Source: Vesta saturnalis
Taxonomy: Eukaryota > Arthropoda > Insecta > Coleoptera > Lampyridae
Direction: 5' to 3'
DNA length: 64,000 bases
Assembly: GCA_036346205.1 (NCBI GenBank)
Contig: JARFJB010000002.1
Coordinates: 5,093,501-5,157,500 of the forward strand
Positions 46,144 to 58,719 of this stretch are shown in pieces. The position numbers and the translations under genes are program-made. The notes under the pieces were generated by a model. The model was not told the DNA's origin. It ran no database searches and saw nothing but the letters and a program-made list of their open reading frames with translations. Position 1 is the first letter of the stretch. Every line of letters begins with the position of its first letter.

Positions 46144-47542
46144 ATGGAGTTTCTAAATGATGACTTAGATATATTGGACATAATTGAAAATGGAATACCA
46201 AGGAGAATGTATAATCGAGCAAATCACTTTCTTGTAATGGATAACCTGACTTTTTTCCAAAGATTTGACTTGACGAGAGAAACCGTTGAAGTAATACTTC
46301 CACAAATAGAGGAGCATTTGGAGTTTCAAGAAGATTGGTAAGTAGTTAGACTTAATTATTAAATCAGTCAATACTATTACCCGACTGAAAGATGAGAAAA
46401 TATCTGGTCATTTGATTTTTTGTAGTAATAATTCAGTCTCACCACTAAATCAATTGTTGACCACTCTCCGATTTTATGCCACAGATGGGCACCTGTCATC
46501 GGTTGCAGATTTTATGGGAATACATACTTCTACAGCATCTAGAATAAAAAAAACATCAGAAGTATTGGCCAGTTTACGCCCTCAATATATAAGAATGCCA
46601 CAAAGTGAAGAAATTGTACAGTCCAAAATTACTTTTTCCAGATTGCATCATTTCCACGAGTAATAGGATGCATTGACGGAATTCATATACACATTCAATC
46701 TTCAGGTAATCTTTTAAATAAATTAAGTAATGAAAGAAATATATATGGGTAGGTTTTACAGGAATAATCTTGAAAGAAACTCTAAACCCTGTACTTTTTT
46801 TTTAAAAGCCAATTGTCAATATAGAAGGAATCATATTTTTCAGGAGGAGCTGACGGAGAAATATTCCGCAACAGAAAAGGATATTTCTCAATAAATGTTG
46901 ATATTGGAGATTCTGATCTAAAATTAGAGATGTTGTTGCATGGTGGCCCGGATCGCAACATGATAATACAATCTTCAACCATAGCCGACTAAAATCAAGA
47001 TTGGAAAATTGAGATTTCGAAAATTGTTGTATCTTGTTAGGTATGACTGTTTTTAAAAATAAATCTGTAAATTTGTTCTTTAAATTCGAGTTTATGTAAA
47101 TTTGCATCATCTTGTTGTAGTTATATTTTATTAAAATCCCATTGTTGCATTAATCTACAAATATTTTCTCAGGTGATAGTGGTTATGCCTTGAAGGATTA
47201 TTTGCTTACTCCAATAACAACCCCATAGGACAAGGAGAAGTGTTATATAATGAAGCTCATATACGAACACGAGGTTGCATAGAATGCCTGTTTGGGGTTG
47301 TATAAAGATTTCCAGTGTTAGCCTATGTTATAGGCTTGCATATAGAAACTGCGTTAACTGTCATAGTTGCTACATCAGTTCTGCATAACATTGCATATGA
47401 CATGCATGAAAATGAACCACCAGTAGAAATAAATAATGATGAACTGGATTATTTAATTGTGATGGGAGATATTCCAGACCAACTTGTACATAACAATAAT
47501 CAAGGAGTTATATTTAGAAACGAAGTTGTAAATTATTTTTAA
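46144..47542 (+). pseudogene. HARBI1-like transposase, frameshifted
   Basis: Exon 1 (46144-46337) encodes MEFLNDDLDILDIIENGIPRRMYN ... EDC and splices at GTAAGT to 46426 (NNSVSPLNQLLTTLRFYATDGHLSSVADFMGIHTSTASRI). A frame change near 46635 leads to FPRVIGCIDGIHIHIQSSG (first catalytic Asp), then a GT-AG intron (46706-46843) and GGADGEIFRNRKGYFSINV. After another frame change come WWPGSQHDNTIFNHSRLKSRLEN (second Asp), GDSGYALKDYLLTPI, and HIRTRGCIECLFGVV (catalytic Glu in the I-E-C-L-F motif). The tail LHIETALTVIVATSVLHNIAYDMHENEPP ends at 47542. All DDE residues are visible, but three frame changes and a stop prevent translation. Confidence 0.9.
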
Positions 47543-47839
47543 AATATGGCTAACTTTCCCTTACTGTTTATATAGCCTGTTAAATAAATATTAAGGTCTA
47601 TTTTATATGTATGAATAAAACAAATGAAAAATGGCAAAGTTTTATTGGCATTGCACAAGGTGAAAATTTACTTTGTTAAAAACTAAATATCTATCTTAAA
47701 CATAATAATTTATATTCATTTTAATTTAATACAAACTAATAAGTCCCTATATAACCTTAACATTTAAAAACAGACAAAAGGAATCAGAGCATCAACTCTG
47801 CTGATTCTAATAATTTTACATCTGTCTCGTTAAAACCAG

Positions 47840-48903
47840 TAGCAATTAACTGCTTCTTTTTAAGGGCAATATCAAACCTCAATAGTCATTCTTTGCTCAT
47901 GTTCTTGTTGTAATCCATTTGCTAGCTGAATTTTTTTGTCTCGCAATATTTCGTACTTCTCAGCAAGAGTTGAAGATGACAAAGGTCTAATCACTGATGG
48001 TCTACATTTAGAGAAGTTCAGTCTTTTTTGCACTTTCATTTGTAGGGGTAGAATTATATGTTTAAAAACATTAAAAATAATGTAAAATTAAAAAAACTTC
48101 ATTAAGTTGTTACCTTCTTAATATTATTTTGAAGGCACGGATTACGATTTTTTCCTAGATCACCAGGCTTTATTCGTGTCCAGTTAAGGGACTTGTCCTT
48201 CACCTATATAAATAAAAACTTTAAAATAGATACTTTAACCTAAATGCCTTCTAAAAAGATAATAAAAATTTAATACTTACAGAGTCAGTTAGATTCATTG
48301 ATGAACTGGGTTGATGTTCTACAAAGATAAATTCTATTTGATAAGTTGGAATCCCCGTTCCAGTAAAGGTTTCCTAAAAATAAATAAACATGTGAAACAA
48401 GATACTTAGCTGACTTTTATTACCGAAACAGAATTAGTATCACTTTCCATTATTGTTGGTTCTGTCAAGGGTTCTTTGATTGAGTCTTGCATACTAATTT
48501 GCTTTCCTGTGACTCCATCATTATTGAAAGGATTTGCCAATCCGAATATTGTTTTAGTATTTACAATATCTAGGATTAAATCGTCACACTTGTCTTTTTT
48601 TATTGGAGATGGAGGTCCGCCACCTGTTATATATAGTGATCTTTGCTGCCCAGCCTTTTTCCGAATATATCTTTTTTTAAATTATCGTAGTATTTCCTCA
48701 GCGAATCACTATCGCGAAAACAGTTGTTGGGAGAAACACTGTTAAACTCTTGAGTTATTTTAAACCATGCTAATTTCTTATCATTCTCTGAAACTGCATC
48801 AGTCTTTTTGTTTTCGACAATATTTTTGTGCTTTCCAACAATCGTTAAAAGCGCCTTTCTCTTTGGAAGAGTAATTAGGAGCTCTGGACCGTTTTTTATC
48901 CAT
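47840..48903 (-). pseudogene. Harbinger accessory Myb/SANT-like DNA-binding protein, damaged
   Basis: From ATG at 48903 the minus strand reads MDKKRSRAPNYSSKEK, then after a frame change LLTIVGKHKNIVENKKTDAVSENDKKLAWFKITQEFNSVSPNNCFRDSDSLRKYYDNLKKD, a Myb/SANT-like trihelix domain, and GGGPPSPIKKDKCDDLILDIV. Exons continue across small GT-AG introns (ETFTGTGIPTYQIEFIFVEHQPSS; VKDKSLNWTRIKPGDLGKNRNPC; RPLSSSTLAEKYEILRDKKIQLANGLQQEHEQRMTIE). In active Harbinger elements this partner helps carry the transposase to the nucleus and ends. The exact 3' end is uncertain. Confidence 0.8.
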
Positions 48904-49171
48904 ATCGTGTTCAAAACACCGTTTTTTTTTGTATTCAAGAATATAAATATTTATAAATAAAAGGAAGATTAGGGTTAAAATTTTGACCTGCAACTAACAA
49001 CCAATAGCTGAAAACCCTAGATTTTTACAATGTTGTCGGATTTACGATTACTTAGTTAAGTATTCCATAAAGACACTGCGATGCAACTTGAGCATTGTTA
49101 AGCGCTCCTTAAATTTTAAGTAACTCATAACTATTCTAAACTTAAGCGTTGTTTGGGGAAAACGGCCATAA

Positions 49172-51300
49172 ATAACTTAAATTTAAGATAATGTGTCTTG
49201 GTCGTCATACTTAATTGTTTCTGTCGAACTATTACGATTTTTTTAATAAAACAATTTAATGATATGAAAATACTGTACAAAATTTTTAGTAGCAAAAAAC
49301 AACTGTACAGGGTGGTTCATTATCGATGTTTTCTTATGGGAAGTACCATTTCTATTACAGATAGACAAAAAGTAATATAGGGTCCTTCGTCCTTGTGCTT
49401 GATTTTGGTGTTAATTAAGATCCAATAGTAATAATCAAGATATCTCTGACCGTTAATGAGCAATTAGCCAAAATTGAAAAAATGGCGATTTTGAAAAACT
49501 TGAATACTTTTTTTATTTCTAAATTTATCGACAAACTGTAAAAACATTCGTAAGGCACTTTTTTTAAAAAAGAATCCGTTAATATATTCACATTTTTAAT
49601 ACCTCCTTAATTTAAAAAGATATGACATAAAGTTGTATTTTTTTATATGGAAACCATAGTTGGCTATGACATTTATTTGTGCTTTTTAAAAATATATATA
49701 ACCTCTATGCTATTTTAATAATTAATTGGTTTTTTAAGTTTTTCTTAATTGGTATATTTATTACGGATAACAGTTGGCTTAGAAAATCAGATATGAAATT
49801 GAATGAAATATTTTACTCAAAAAAGAAATTTCACTTCCAGTAAAATATTTTAGAGACATTTTGTAATTCAAATAAGTTTAATGGTAATGTTGTAACAAAT
49901 TATAAAATCTAAAGATTGAATATAAAATTATCAAAAAACCTCAAATGCAAATTGAAATGAAAATAAACAATATAAATAGAAATAGAAATTATGAAAAGCT
50001 AACAGTAAATCAATTTTTATACGTATGTAAACATCTAATTCTGGCTCTTTAGTTGAAATAGGCGCGAAAATAACATTTATAGTATTGAATTTCTACGAAA
50101 AATATGGCTCTTTTAAACCCATATCAGATGTGAGTGTTAAAACTCGTAAAATTGTAAAGTAAACTTAAAGCGTAAATACCACCCGCTTATCTAAGGATTG
50201 AACTCAAACAGGTAATTTTTTTTTGCAATAGCAATGACTCATAGAGAACTAATAAAATAACTTATTGTAATCCAAGGTATCGCGTAGTATAAAACAATCA
50301 TAAATACGTATCTGTAACTTTAGGAAAAATACCAGATGTGATTCATCCTTGTAATGCACTCCTTTCTATAACAAATCCAAACGTAAGCATTGTCATAGGA
50401 ACTGTTTTATTAGCTTAAATAAATAACTAGATGGAATCCGCAATCCAAAGTATAAAAAAAATCAAATAAATAATCAGAATCAGTAATCAGAATTATAAAT
50501 GAAAGTAATTAAATAATTTTCCTTTCGAGAATAAATAACAGCAAGTCGCGTTATCTGATTCTAAATACAAGTAGGAAGTTACTGAATAGATTTTTAACGG
50601 TTCGAATATTACTAATAAACAAATAATAATAATCTAAACAGTAGAAGTTTGTAACGTGTAAAATGCCTCTTTAAAGAAAAAAAGGCGAGTAAATAATATT
50701 TAGGATTGCTATGGCATTGAACTTTTACTAAAAAATGGTTCCTCTAAAATTCCCATGCCGCAATGATTGATGAATCCCATAAAGTCGTACTGACACAAAT
50801 AAAAATACAAAGGATGTGACTGTGCAGGGCAGATCCGTATTAACTGGTAAGTTTTTGAACATTTTTTTCTTTGTTTTCAAATTTGAAGGTTGATCCAACT
50901 TTTATTTTTAGTACTATATGTGATTTTAAGTTTAATTATAACACTGTGTTGCGTATTGGCTTATAGTATATTTTTCCTTGACTGCAAATTCAAAGTTTAA
51001 GCTAACTTTTACCATTGCTACTATTTTGATCTTAATTGTAATTAATTAATTCTAAAAGTAAACAATTAATGTCGCGAGAGCTAACAGGGCCATTATCGTT
51101 ATTTATTGTTACCCTTCAATTGAATAAAAAAGAAACTTAGAGGATGGAAACGTTTAAGTTGTCATGGTTCGCGACAATATGAAATTAAATAACAAAGAAA
51201 TATCTATAACTCGGAAAGCTAAATTAAAAATAATTGAAGCATTTGGTCGCTAATAAATAACAGCAAGTGCGGTGAGTGGCGCGCAGCCAGGAATCGCGTA
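49172..51300. other. AT-rich intergenic region, nothing supported
   Basis: No coding similarity is recognised. The phrase AATAAATAACAGCAAGT occurs twice (near 50530 and 51255), and a short CENP-B-like HTH string (ITRKAKLKIIEAFGR, near 51205) is too brief to call. Confidence 0.5.
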
Positions 51301-51479
51301 GGGAGAAACCTGGTTGAAACGTGATCTGATTGAAGGGTGTGTAACTGAAAAATGTATATGTATATATGTACATTTAGATACTCATACAGTAAGTATACGC
51401 TATATTAGTTACAATATCTTTCTTGCCTCTGTCTATATTTCTACTTCTTGCTTCCTTACATGTCGAGGCAGTAGACAAA

Positions 51480-53818
51480 TAAGGATGTTAGAGGTATGCA
51501 TGGTAAAGAATTTGAAATTGCGAATATAATGTACGAAAGACATCTTTATATTTTGTGTGTATCGGAGACAAAGCGCAAAGGAAAGGATGCTGTGGAGATT
51601 GATGATGGCAGCCTAGCACTATGGTCAGGAGTTGAGACTGAAGTGCATGGCGCAGAAGTAGTTGGAGTGATCGTAAGTGAAAGAGCGAAAAGATGTGTTA
51701 AACAGTACGAATTGGTATCTCCACAGGTAATGTGAGTTAGAATAAAAGTGGAGTTTCGAATAATTTTTCTTATTGCATGATAAGCATCGGTGAATGGAGA
51801 AAGAGACCAGGAGTGTGAGAACTTCTAGAATTAAGTGGAGAACGTGTTGAACGTATGTAAGCCAAACGAAAGAGTGATGATAGTGGGAAATATGAACGGA
51901 TGGGTGGGTGTACAGAGAGAACATACTGAACGCGTTCTAGGAAAGTACAGAGACCAAAGAGTCAATAAGAATGGTGAACATCTGTGTGGAGATAAGCCTG
52001 TTTGTATCCAATACGCGGTAAACATGGCGAAGAGGTGAATTTAAAAGTATGATAGACTTGATGGTGTATGATGAACGGTTTAGAAACCTGCCGACAGACA
52101 CAAAAGTAGTGCGAACGTCCAGAATTAGGGTAGACAAACTAGTGGATAATGGTGCGAGAATGAAGTACGCAGATGCTGTGAGTAAAGAGTTGAATGTAAA
52201 TGATACAGTGTGGAACGAACAAATAAAAGACACTGACGTTGAAAGTGTATGGATAAGCTTGAAAAACTGTGTTGTCAATTGTGCTGTGTGGATATGTGGA
52301 AGGACGTCTGTAGGTAGACAGAAAAAATGTGCTTGGTGGAATGAGTCGGAAAAAAAGGCAGTATGTAAGAGAAAAGATGCGTACATGGCAATGATTACTG
52401 CAAAAAATGAGACTGAGAAAAAGTGATTGTATGAGGTGTACAGATTAAGTAACAAGGAAGCGAAGGAGGCAGTAAGAATAAGTGGAAACTCTTCTGCAAA
52501 TGGGCCAAAAATACAAACCGTGGCCCAAAATAGAACGATGCAGGAGTGATGAATATTAGCAACGAAATAGTATGGGATGATTGTGAAGTGAGGAAATGAT
52601 GGCAAGAATATTTCGGAAAGCTGTACAGTAGTGAGGAAAGTAAGACTGGAGGGTTAAATAAGGAGAATGTAGAAGGAATGATGAATGAAACTGAGAAGGA
52701 TATTGGGATAAATGAGGTAGATAAAACGGTAGGAAGGTTGAAAAACGGCAAGGGAGCAAGCGTAGATGAAATCACTGGTGAAATGCTAAAGTATGGGGGT
52801 GCAAAGCTTATACGAAGATTGTGTGAATTATTCAACATATGCCTTATATGTGGAAAAGTTCCGAGGGATTGGAAGAGTGCGATTATTGTACCACTGTATA
52901 AGGGTAAGGGGAACAAGAGTGATTGTAAGAACTACAGATGAATAAGTTGGCTCAGCGTGCCTGGTAAAGGTATTTGGAAGAATACTGATTGATATAGTAT
53001 GAGAAACTACACAAACTAAGATTTAGGATGTGCAGGGTAGCTTCATGCCAGGGAGAGGTTGTGTTGATCAGATGGTTGCGCTCCTGCAGGTGGTCGAAAA
53101 GTGTTTAAAAGGTAAAAAGGAAGATTTACTGTGCGTTTGTAGATCTGGAGAAACCATACGACAGAGTGAATAGGGAGAAACTGTGGGAAATATTAAATGA
53201 ATATGGCGTAAATAAAGGTCTCATAAATGGGATAGGGGCAGTATACAACGGTAGTCGGGCATGTGTTAGGGTGAGAGGAGGTGTGAGTGAATACTTTAAT
53301 ATTGATCAAGGAGTGCGACAAGGCTGTGTGATGTCACCGAGGTTGTTCATGGTATACATGGACAAATGTGTTAGACAAGCATGTACCGATACAAATGGTG
53401 TAATGGTTGGTGACGTAAATGTACGACTTCTGGTGTATGCAGATGACACAGTCTTATTAAGTGACAGTGCGGATGAGCTACAAACCGCTCTGAGGAAGTT
53501 TGATACAGTCTGTGAGAGCATGGACTTATGTTCAGGTTTACATTTAGATGTAAACTTGAACAAAATTAAGATTGTGGTGTTCAATCGGGAAGGTGAAAAG
53601 GAGAGTAGAGTATTTACTCTGAAAGATGAAAGTGGACGAGTTGGTATATCTGGATAGAATGTTTACTGCATTGGAGGGTGAGATTGGGCGAAGGGTAAAT
53701 GCTGGAAGAAAAGTGATTGGAAGTATGTGGACGATAATGAGAAGCGAAAGCATGAGCCTAGCTGCGACACGAGCAATCTATAATGGCGTGTTTGTCCCGC
53801 CAGTACTGTATGGATCGT
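51480..53818 (+). mobile_element. Degenerate LINE (endonuclease plus reverse transcriptase), truncated at the 3' end
   Basis: The + strand encodes an endonuclease remnant (ANIMYERHLYILCVSETKRKGKD; VMIVGNMNGWVGVQREHTERVLGKY, where the N-D of the G-D-M-N motif is altered to G-N-M-N) and a reverse transcriptase: TVGRLKNGKGASVDEITGEMLKYGG, VPRDWKSAIIVPLYKGKGNKSDCKNYR, FMPGRGCVDQM, VDLEKPYDRVNREKLWEILNEYGV, GVRQGCVMSPRLFMVYMD, LLVYADDTVLLSDSADELQ, and a tail ending VFVPPVLYGS at 53818, where similarity stops abruptly. Stops and frame changes occur throughout. The clade is probably RTE-like or a related APE-type LINE; I cannot fix it without a tree. Confidence 0.85.
53166..53657 (+). pseudogene. 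LINE reverse-transcriptase catalytic segment
   Basis: The best-preserved 163 residues of the LINE at 51480-53818 contain NREKLWEILNEYGVNKGLINGI, VRQGCVMSPRLFMVYMD and the intact catalytic box YADDTVLL. The segment is open here, but neighbouring parts need frame changes, and the 3' portion (MFTALEGEIGRRVNAGRKVIGSMW) lies in another frame. Confidence 0.85.
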
Positions 53819-54398
53819 TTAATCATTTATTACACACTTTAAATCAGTTCTTTTCAGAACTACTCCCTTTGTTATTCATTAATCAACGTTCTCTAATTTT
53901 TACTAAATAAATCACAATAAATAAGTATATAATTGTATTTTGGAATTCTGCAGCTTTAAAAACTGTCATCTCGGGGTATATTTTCTAATCAGAATTTATT
54001 ATAACGAAAATAAGTGACCCTTGTTTTTAATATTACACCATATGATTGGATGTGATGACGTAGCGGTAAACACTCCTGGCGAGGACAATATGTACTAAAT
54101 AGCTGTGGAAGTTGTACTTGTATTCTATGAAAAATAGAAAACATGGCATCACTGTAAACTTTGTTTTATTTCGAAGAAAATCTTTAAAAAGTATATTTCC
54201 ATCCCCCTTTTTTATGAGAGAATTATATAATTCTATCTTTGTTTAAAATTTGAAACTGTACAACTTCATTTGAAAAAAATGGGTTTGCTTTTTTATGTGT
54301 ATACAAATTTTTACACAGGCATATATAGTATACAATCTTTTTAAAAATGTGATTTTTAACAAATATTTAATAAGAATAATTTTATAATTTAAGCCATA
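53819..54398. other. Upstream region of the AT-hook gene
   Basis: This is 5' flank, or intron 1 plus leader, of the gene starting at 54399. A TTTTTACACAG string near 54310-54320 could be an acceptor for a non-coding first exon. No core promoter is recognisable. Confidence 0.35.
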
Positions 54399-57300
54399 AT
54401 GGAAGGTACAGTTAGTAATTCAGAGACTTTGAACGAAGCAACTCCTGCTTTAACAGTTACAATAAAAGAATCTGAAACCACAGAATCAGTAGTAAGGGAT
54501 GATGCTATTAGTAGTACAACTTCAGATAAGTATTTAGATACACCTAAAAATAATACAGTTAGTGATAGTGATGCTGAAGCTGATTTTTTAGAGGCGGAGT
54601 TAAATATTACAAACATTGCAAGTGAAAAGATTACTGAAAATGTTGAAGATATTGTACAAGATTTAGAGAATTTATTAGGTGAATCTAGTGATTATTATGG
54701 ACGAGAGGCTAACGATGTTAAATTGTCACAATCACATTCTGAAATTGATAGTATTAAAGTAGACAAATTAGAGAATGAGAATGAGACACAGCTTGTATCG
54801 TCACAAGAAGTTACATCAGCCGATGCTTCTGTTACAGTTACCGGAGATTTTAAGAATGTTGATACAAATGAAGTTGTGGAGTCGACAATCCCCATCCAAT
54901 CAAAAGCAGACGAATATGATGAGGGTGTTATTGTTGATAGTACTGATACTAAAACTGATGAATTGTGTGAAGCGCAGCATGAGCTAAGAAGTCAGGATCT
55001 AAATCAATGTGAGGCAAGTAAATCTGAAATTGAAGGATCAAAATCTGAGTGTCATTTACCAATGGTGGATACACCAGCAACTGAGTGTGATGATGTATCA
55101 AAGCACAGTGAAGAATTAATTGATAATCAACAAAATATAAGTATTGGTTCAGAAACAGCAGAAGAAAATGCTGATAAGACACAATATGATGAGGCAATAC
55201 AGTGTGAGACTACATCTGAGGTAACACTTGAAGTATTACAAGAAACCAGTCAAGTGGATGAAGTGCCACCTTCAGATCAGCTTGAAAGGGGAGTAGAGAC
55301 AACATCTGAAGAGATTGTTGCTCAGGTAAATGAAGCAGAAAGTATATCTCTTTCTCAGTCAGACCAAGAAAAGGAAAGTGGTGCACCTCAAGTAATTGTA
55401 ACAGAAGATGTAGTAACCACTGGTATTGTTGAAAATGAAATGAAATTATCACCTGAAGAGGCTCATACATCGGCTCAAATAAACGATTGTGTTCCATTAA
55501 ATTTATGTGAAAGTGGTAGTGTATCTGAAGCTGTTGGTGTATCAAATGAACTAAATGAAATAGAAAATGTACCAATTCCTTTTCAGAATAAAGTTGATGT
55601 AACACCTGAAGTGAGACCTGAACCCATAACTGAATTGAATCAAATAAATGAAGCAGATAGTATATCACTTCCACTAGATCTGCAGAATACTGTATCTAAA
55701 GATGAATTAGAAACAAATACAATGGAAGGTCTCGAAACATTACAGTTGCCTGTAATTGAAAAATGTGCAGAGGTAACGACTTCTCAATGTGAAGAAATTG
55801 AATTTGACAAACCTGAGAGTGTGGAAATGCAGCATGGTGCAAATCAAGGAGAAGTTTTATGTGATGGTGAAGAAATGTTGAAAAAGTCTATAAATGAAAT
55901 GGAGTTCTTAAATACTGACGCTGTACCTCCATTTATAAATCAGGTAATAGATGAGTTGTCTCGATCTACAAATATGGATGATGCAGCAAGTATAGATCTA
56001 CAAAAAATAGAAATGCATGATTTACCTGTAGACGTTCAATATATAAACCAGACAGAAAATACCCCTTTAGATGTAGATATGTCAGAAACCTTACGACCAG
56101 ACTATTTATGTGAGGATGTTTCAGAGCTTGATTTAGCTTGTAAAAGTATTCAAATGGTATCCGAAAAAATGGATATAGATTTACCACAACATGATCTCTG
56201 CTCATCGCAGTTTTTAGACATTCCGCCTGATGAAAATATGAGTGAACAAAGTATTGCAATTGCATCTATTATGAATGAAATGGGAGAAGGCGAAAGTGAA
56301 GTATCCTCTATGTTAAATTTAGAAGATTCTTCATCCGTACCATTTCCTAATTTAACTGATAATGAGCCATTGCCAGAATTTATTTGTCACGATAAACTAG
56401 AACTGGAAAATACACAATCAACAGAAGACGTAATGGCACTTAGTAGTGAGGTTAATGTTGAATTAAGTCAGCCGTTAACAGTTGAAGTTGGCGAGTCCAG
56501 CTTACCGGCTACTGAACAAACTCAAGAAATGGAGGAACCAAGTCAAAGTGACAGAGCATCTTTAAAAATGACAATTACAAAAACTGATAATGTACATTCC
56601 ATATTAAAAATTTATGATCCTGACGAGTCAAATTTAGAAGTAGTAGATCCCATTCCAAAGTTAACAGAAACTTCTAGCAATCCAGATGAGGTTCCTACAA
56701 CTACCTCAGAGTTATTACAAACAGAAGTTTCTCCAAATGCTAAGATTGGAAATAAAACACCAGAATACAAAATGGAAGACCATAGTATTGGTTCTACGGT
56801 GAATAGTGATACTATTTCAACAAATTTGGGAAAGGGTAATAATCTTGAAGCAAATGAAAAATCTGCTGTAGACTCACGGATACTAGAAGAACACATTCAA
56901 CATCATATTGAAGAGAAGAATGTGGACGTAAAACCAAACCCACACGAAAATATTGGTTTCATGCAAAAGCAAGAAGCAACACACAGTCCTAGAATAACGA
57001 TAAAACCCCTAGTAAAGCCAGTTGACACTTTACAGGGAATAAGCAGTCCTAAACATGTAATTCTGAAACCTGAAGAAGCTGAAAAGGAGAGCCTTAAAAT
57101 AACATTAAAATCATTGTTGAAGTCATCGAGCGAAGCTCATTATGTTCCTGACAAGTACAGCCCTAAAATAACAATCAAGCCAGTTATTAAACCTATTGAA
57201 CAACCACCATTTGAAATAGAAAAACCCACCAAGGTTACAATAAAACCGGTACTAAAAGTGGCAGAAAGTGATTACCATCCTGAAGATAGACATGGACGAA

Positions 57301-58719
57301 AAATTAGTATAAAACCAATTCGTAAACCTACAGAACCCGAAGAATTTCAAAATACTAGATTAACCATGAAAACCATCCCACATTTACCTGAAGAGAATGA
57401 AGAACAAAGGCCTAGTCCTAAGATAACGATTAAACCAATTATGAAACCTTTAGAAGAAATTGTGGATCATTATAGTACGAGAGTAAAGACAAAATTCTCC
57501 AACGAATTAGAGAGTTACACTGAAGAGCGGCATAGTCCTAAAATAACAATAAAACCAATTCCAAAACCAAATGATGAATATCACATTCAACATGACGAGA
57601 AGCATAACACAAAATTAATTATTAAACCAATTTTACGAACTGACTTTGAAAATTTACCTGAAGACAGGCATAGTCCAAAAATTACAATAAAACCATTAAA
57701 ACCTCCAGACGATATGCAAATATCTGTAGAAGACGTACATGGAGCTAAAGTTACTATAAAGCCAATCCCAAAAGATGACATGGATGAAAAGTCAGCACCA
57801 CGAATAACAATAAAACCAATTCTAAAACCGGAAGAATATCCAGAAACATCAAATCCTCGTATAACAATAAAACCAATAATGAAGCCACAAGAGCATTTTG
57901 AACGATTCGATGATGCGGGAACACCATTTAAGTTAAATATTAAGCCTGTTATGCGGCCAGTTGAATGTAGTCTTAGTCCAAAAATTACAATAAAACCAGT
58001 GCCAAAAGTTGAACCATTTGACCCTATGGAGCTTATTGATTTTGAAGAACAAATTAAACAGGAAAGAATAGTGTTAAAAATTCCTAAAAACAGAAAAGTT
58101 GAAAATGAGCGAGTTAAAAAAATTAAAGTTAAATTATCTAAAGATCATGGTGTTGCACAAATTTTACCAATGAAACGACCATCGTCTGAGGGAATAGAAT
58201 GTGAAACTAAACATATAAAAATGGAGGCACCATCAGATCTTTCAATTAGTGTAATTTCAAATGCACAAGCTATTTCTGAAATTAAACATGAAGATGTTAA
58301 TATAAAAAAGGTAGCCGTAGCACAAGATGATGATATTGTCGATCCATTATCAGAAATACCAGTGTTCGAAATTACACTCGAATCTGCATCTGCAATGAGT
58401 GCAGTACAAAAACCAACTCTACCGTTACCTATAAGTAAATATTGAAACTATATCTAAATATTCTTTAATTTTGAATTTTTTAGGTGTTCCTCCAACCCCT
58501 AGGAAGCGAGGTAGACCTAGGAAAGTACCTTTAGAAGTAAGAGAGGAATTTAAAGATACAAAGGAGGAGGTAGTCTTGTTAGAAGTAAATGAATCAAGTA
58601 GACCTAAACGAAGTTGTAGAGGGCCGTCTGTAAGAGCTACTTTAGGTATTAGACCCAGAAAACCAAGAGGTCGAGGACGAGGTCGACCGCCAGGTTCACG
58701 ATCTGCAAAAAAGGTTTGA
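54399..58719 (+). CDS. Large acidic AT-hook protein with a repeated SPKITIKP motif
   Basis: Exon 54399-58434 encodes 1345 residues plus one base. A 49-bp intron (58435-58483, GTAAAT...TTTTTAG) joins it to 58484. Ending at the TGA at 58717-58719 gives about 1423 residues; alternatively the exon may splice at 58714 and continue outside the window. Residues 1 to about 860 are Glu/Asp/Ser/Thr-rich and look disordered. About residues 863-1210 hold some 17 copies of a basic motif, consensus S-P-K-I-T-I-K-P-I-x-K-P, every 15-25 residues. Then come a Lys-rich segment (KIPKNRKVENERVKKIKVKLSKD) and, in exon 2, AT-hooks RKRGRPRK and RGRGRGRPPG. AT-hooks bind the minor groove of AT-rich DNA, so a chromatin role is likely. 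It might be an insect row-like or POGZ-like chromatin factor, but zinc fingers expected there are not in view, so no symbol is given. Confidence 0.85.
56985..58020 (+). repeat. Coding array of about 17 SPKITIKP-type motifs
   Basis: The motif occurs as SPRITIKPLVKP, SPKITIKPVIKP, TKVTIKPVLKV, RKISIKPIRKP, SPKITIKPIMKP, SPKITIKPIPKP, TKLIIKPILR, SPKITIKPLKPP, AKVTIKPIPK, PRITIKPILKP, PRITIKPIMKP, SPKITIKPVPK and more diverged forms. Spacers are acidic (…EERHSP…, …EDRHSP…), so each repeat is an acidic-then-basic module. The units are too diverged at DNA level for a recent expansion. Confidence 0.85.

Larger units (their letters stand above)
45946..49168. mobile_element. PIF/Harbinger transposon, 3.22 kb, two convergent genes
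   Basis: TGGCCGTTTTCCC (45946-45958) and its complement GGGAAAACGGCCA (49156-49168) are perfect 13-bp inverted repeats, flanked by the 3-bp duplication TAA (45943-45945, 49169-49171), as typical for Harbinger. A HARBI1-like transposase runs on the + strand and a Myb/SANT-like protein on the minus strand, converging near 47.6 kb. Both reading frames are damaged by a few frameshifts, so the copy is defective but structurally complete. Confidence 0.95.

Noticed and set aside
51190..51250. CENP-B/pogo-like helix-turn-helix fragment
   Set aside because: The similarity covers only about 15 residues and ends in a stop, which is too little evidence.
51625..52916. Long minus-strand frames (up to 222 residues) opposite the + strand LINE
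   Set aside because: The LINE coding motifs lie on the + strand; the opposite frames are stop-poor because of its purine-rich coding strand.
54949..57781. Antisense frames opposite the AT-hook gene
   Set aside because: They mirror the biased codons of the long + strand exon and are shadows.
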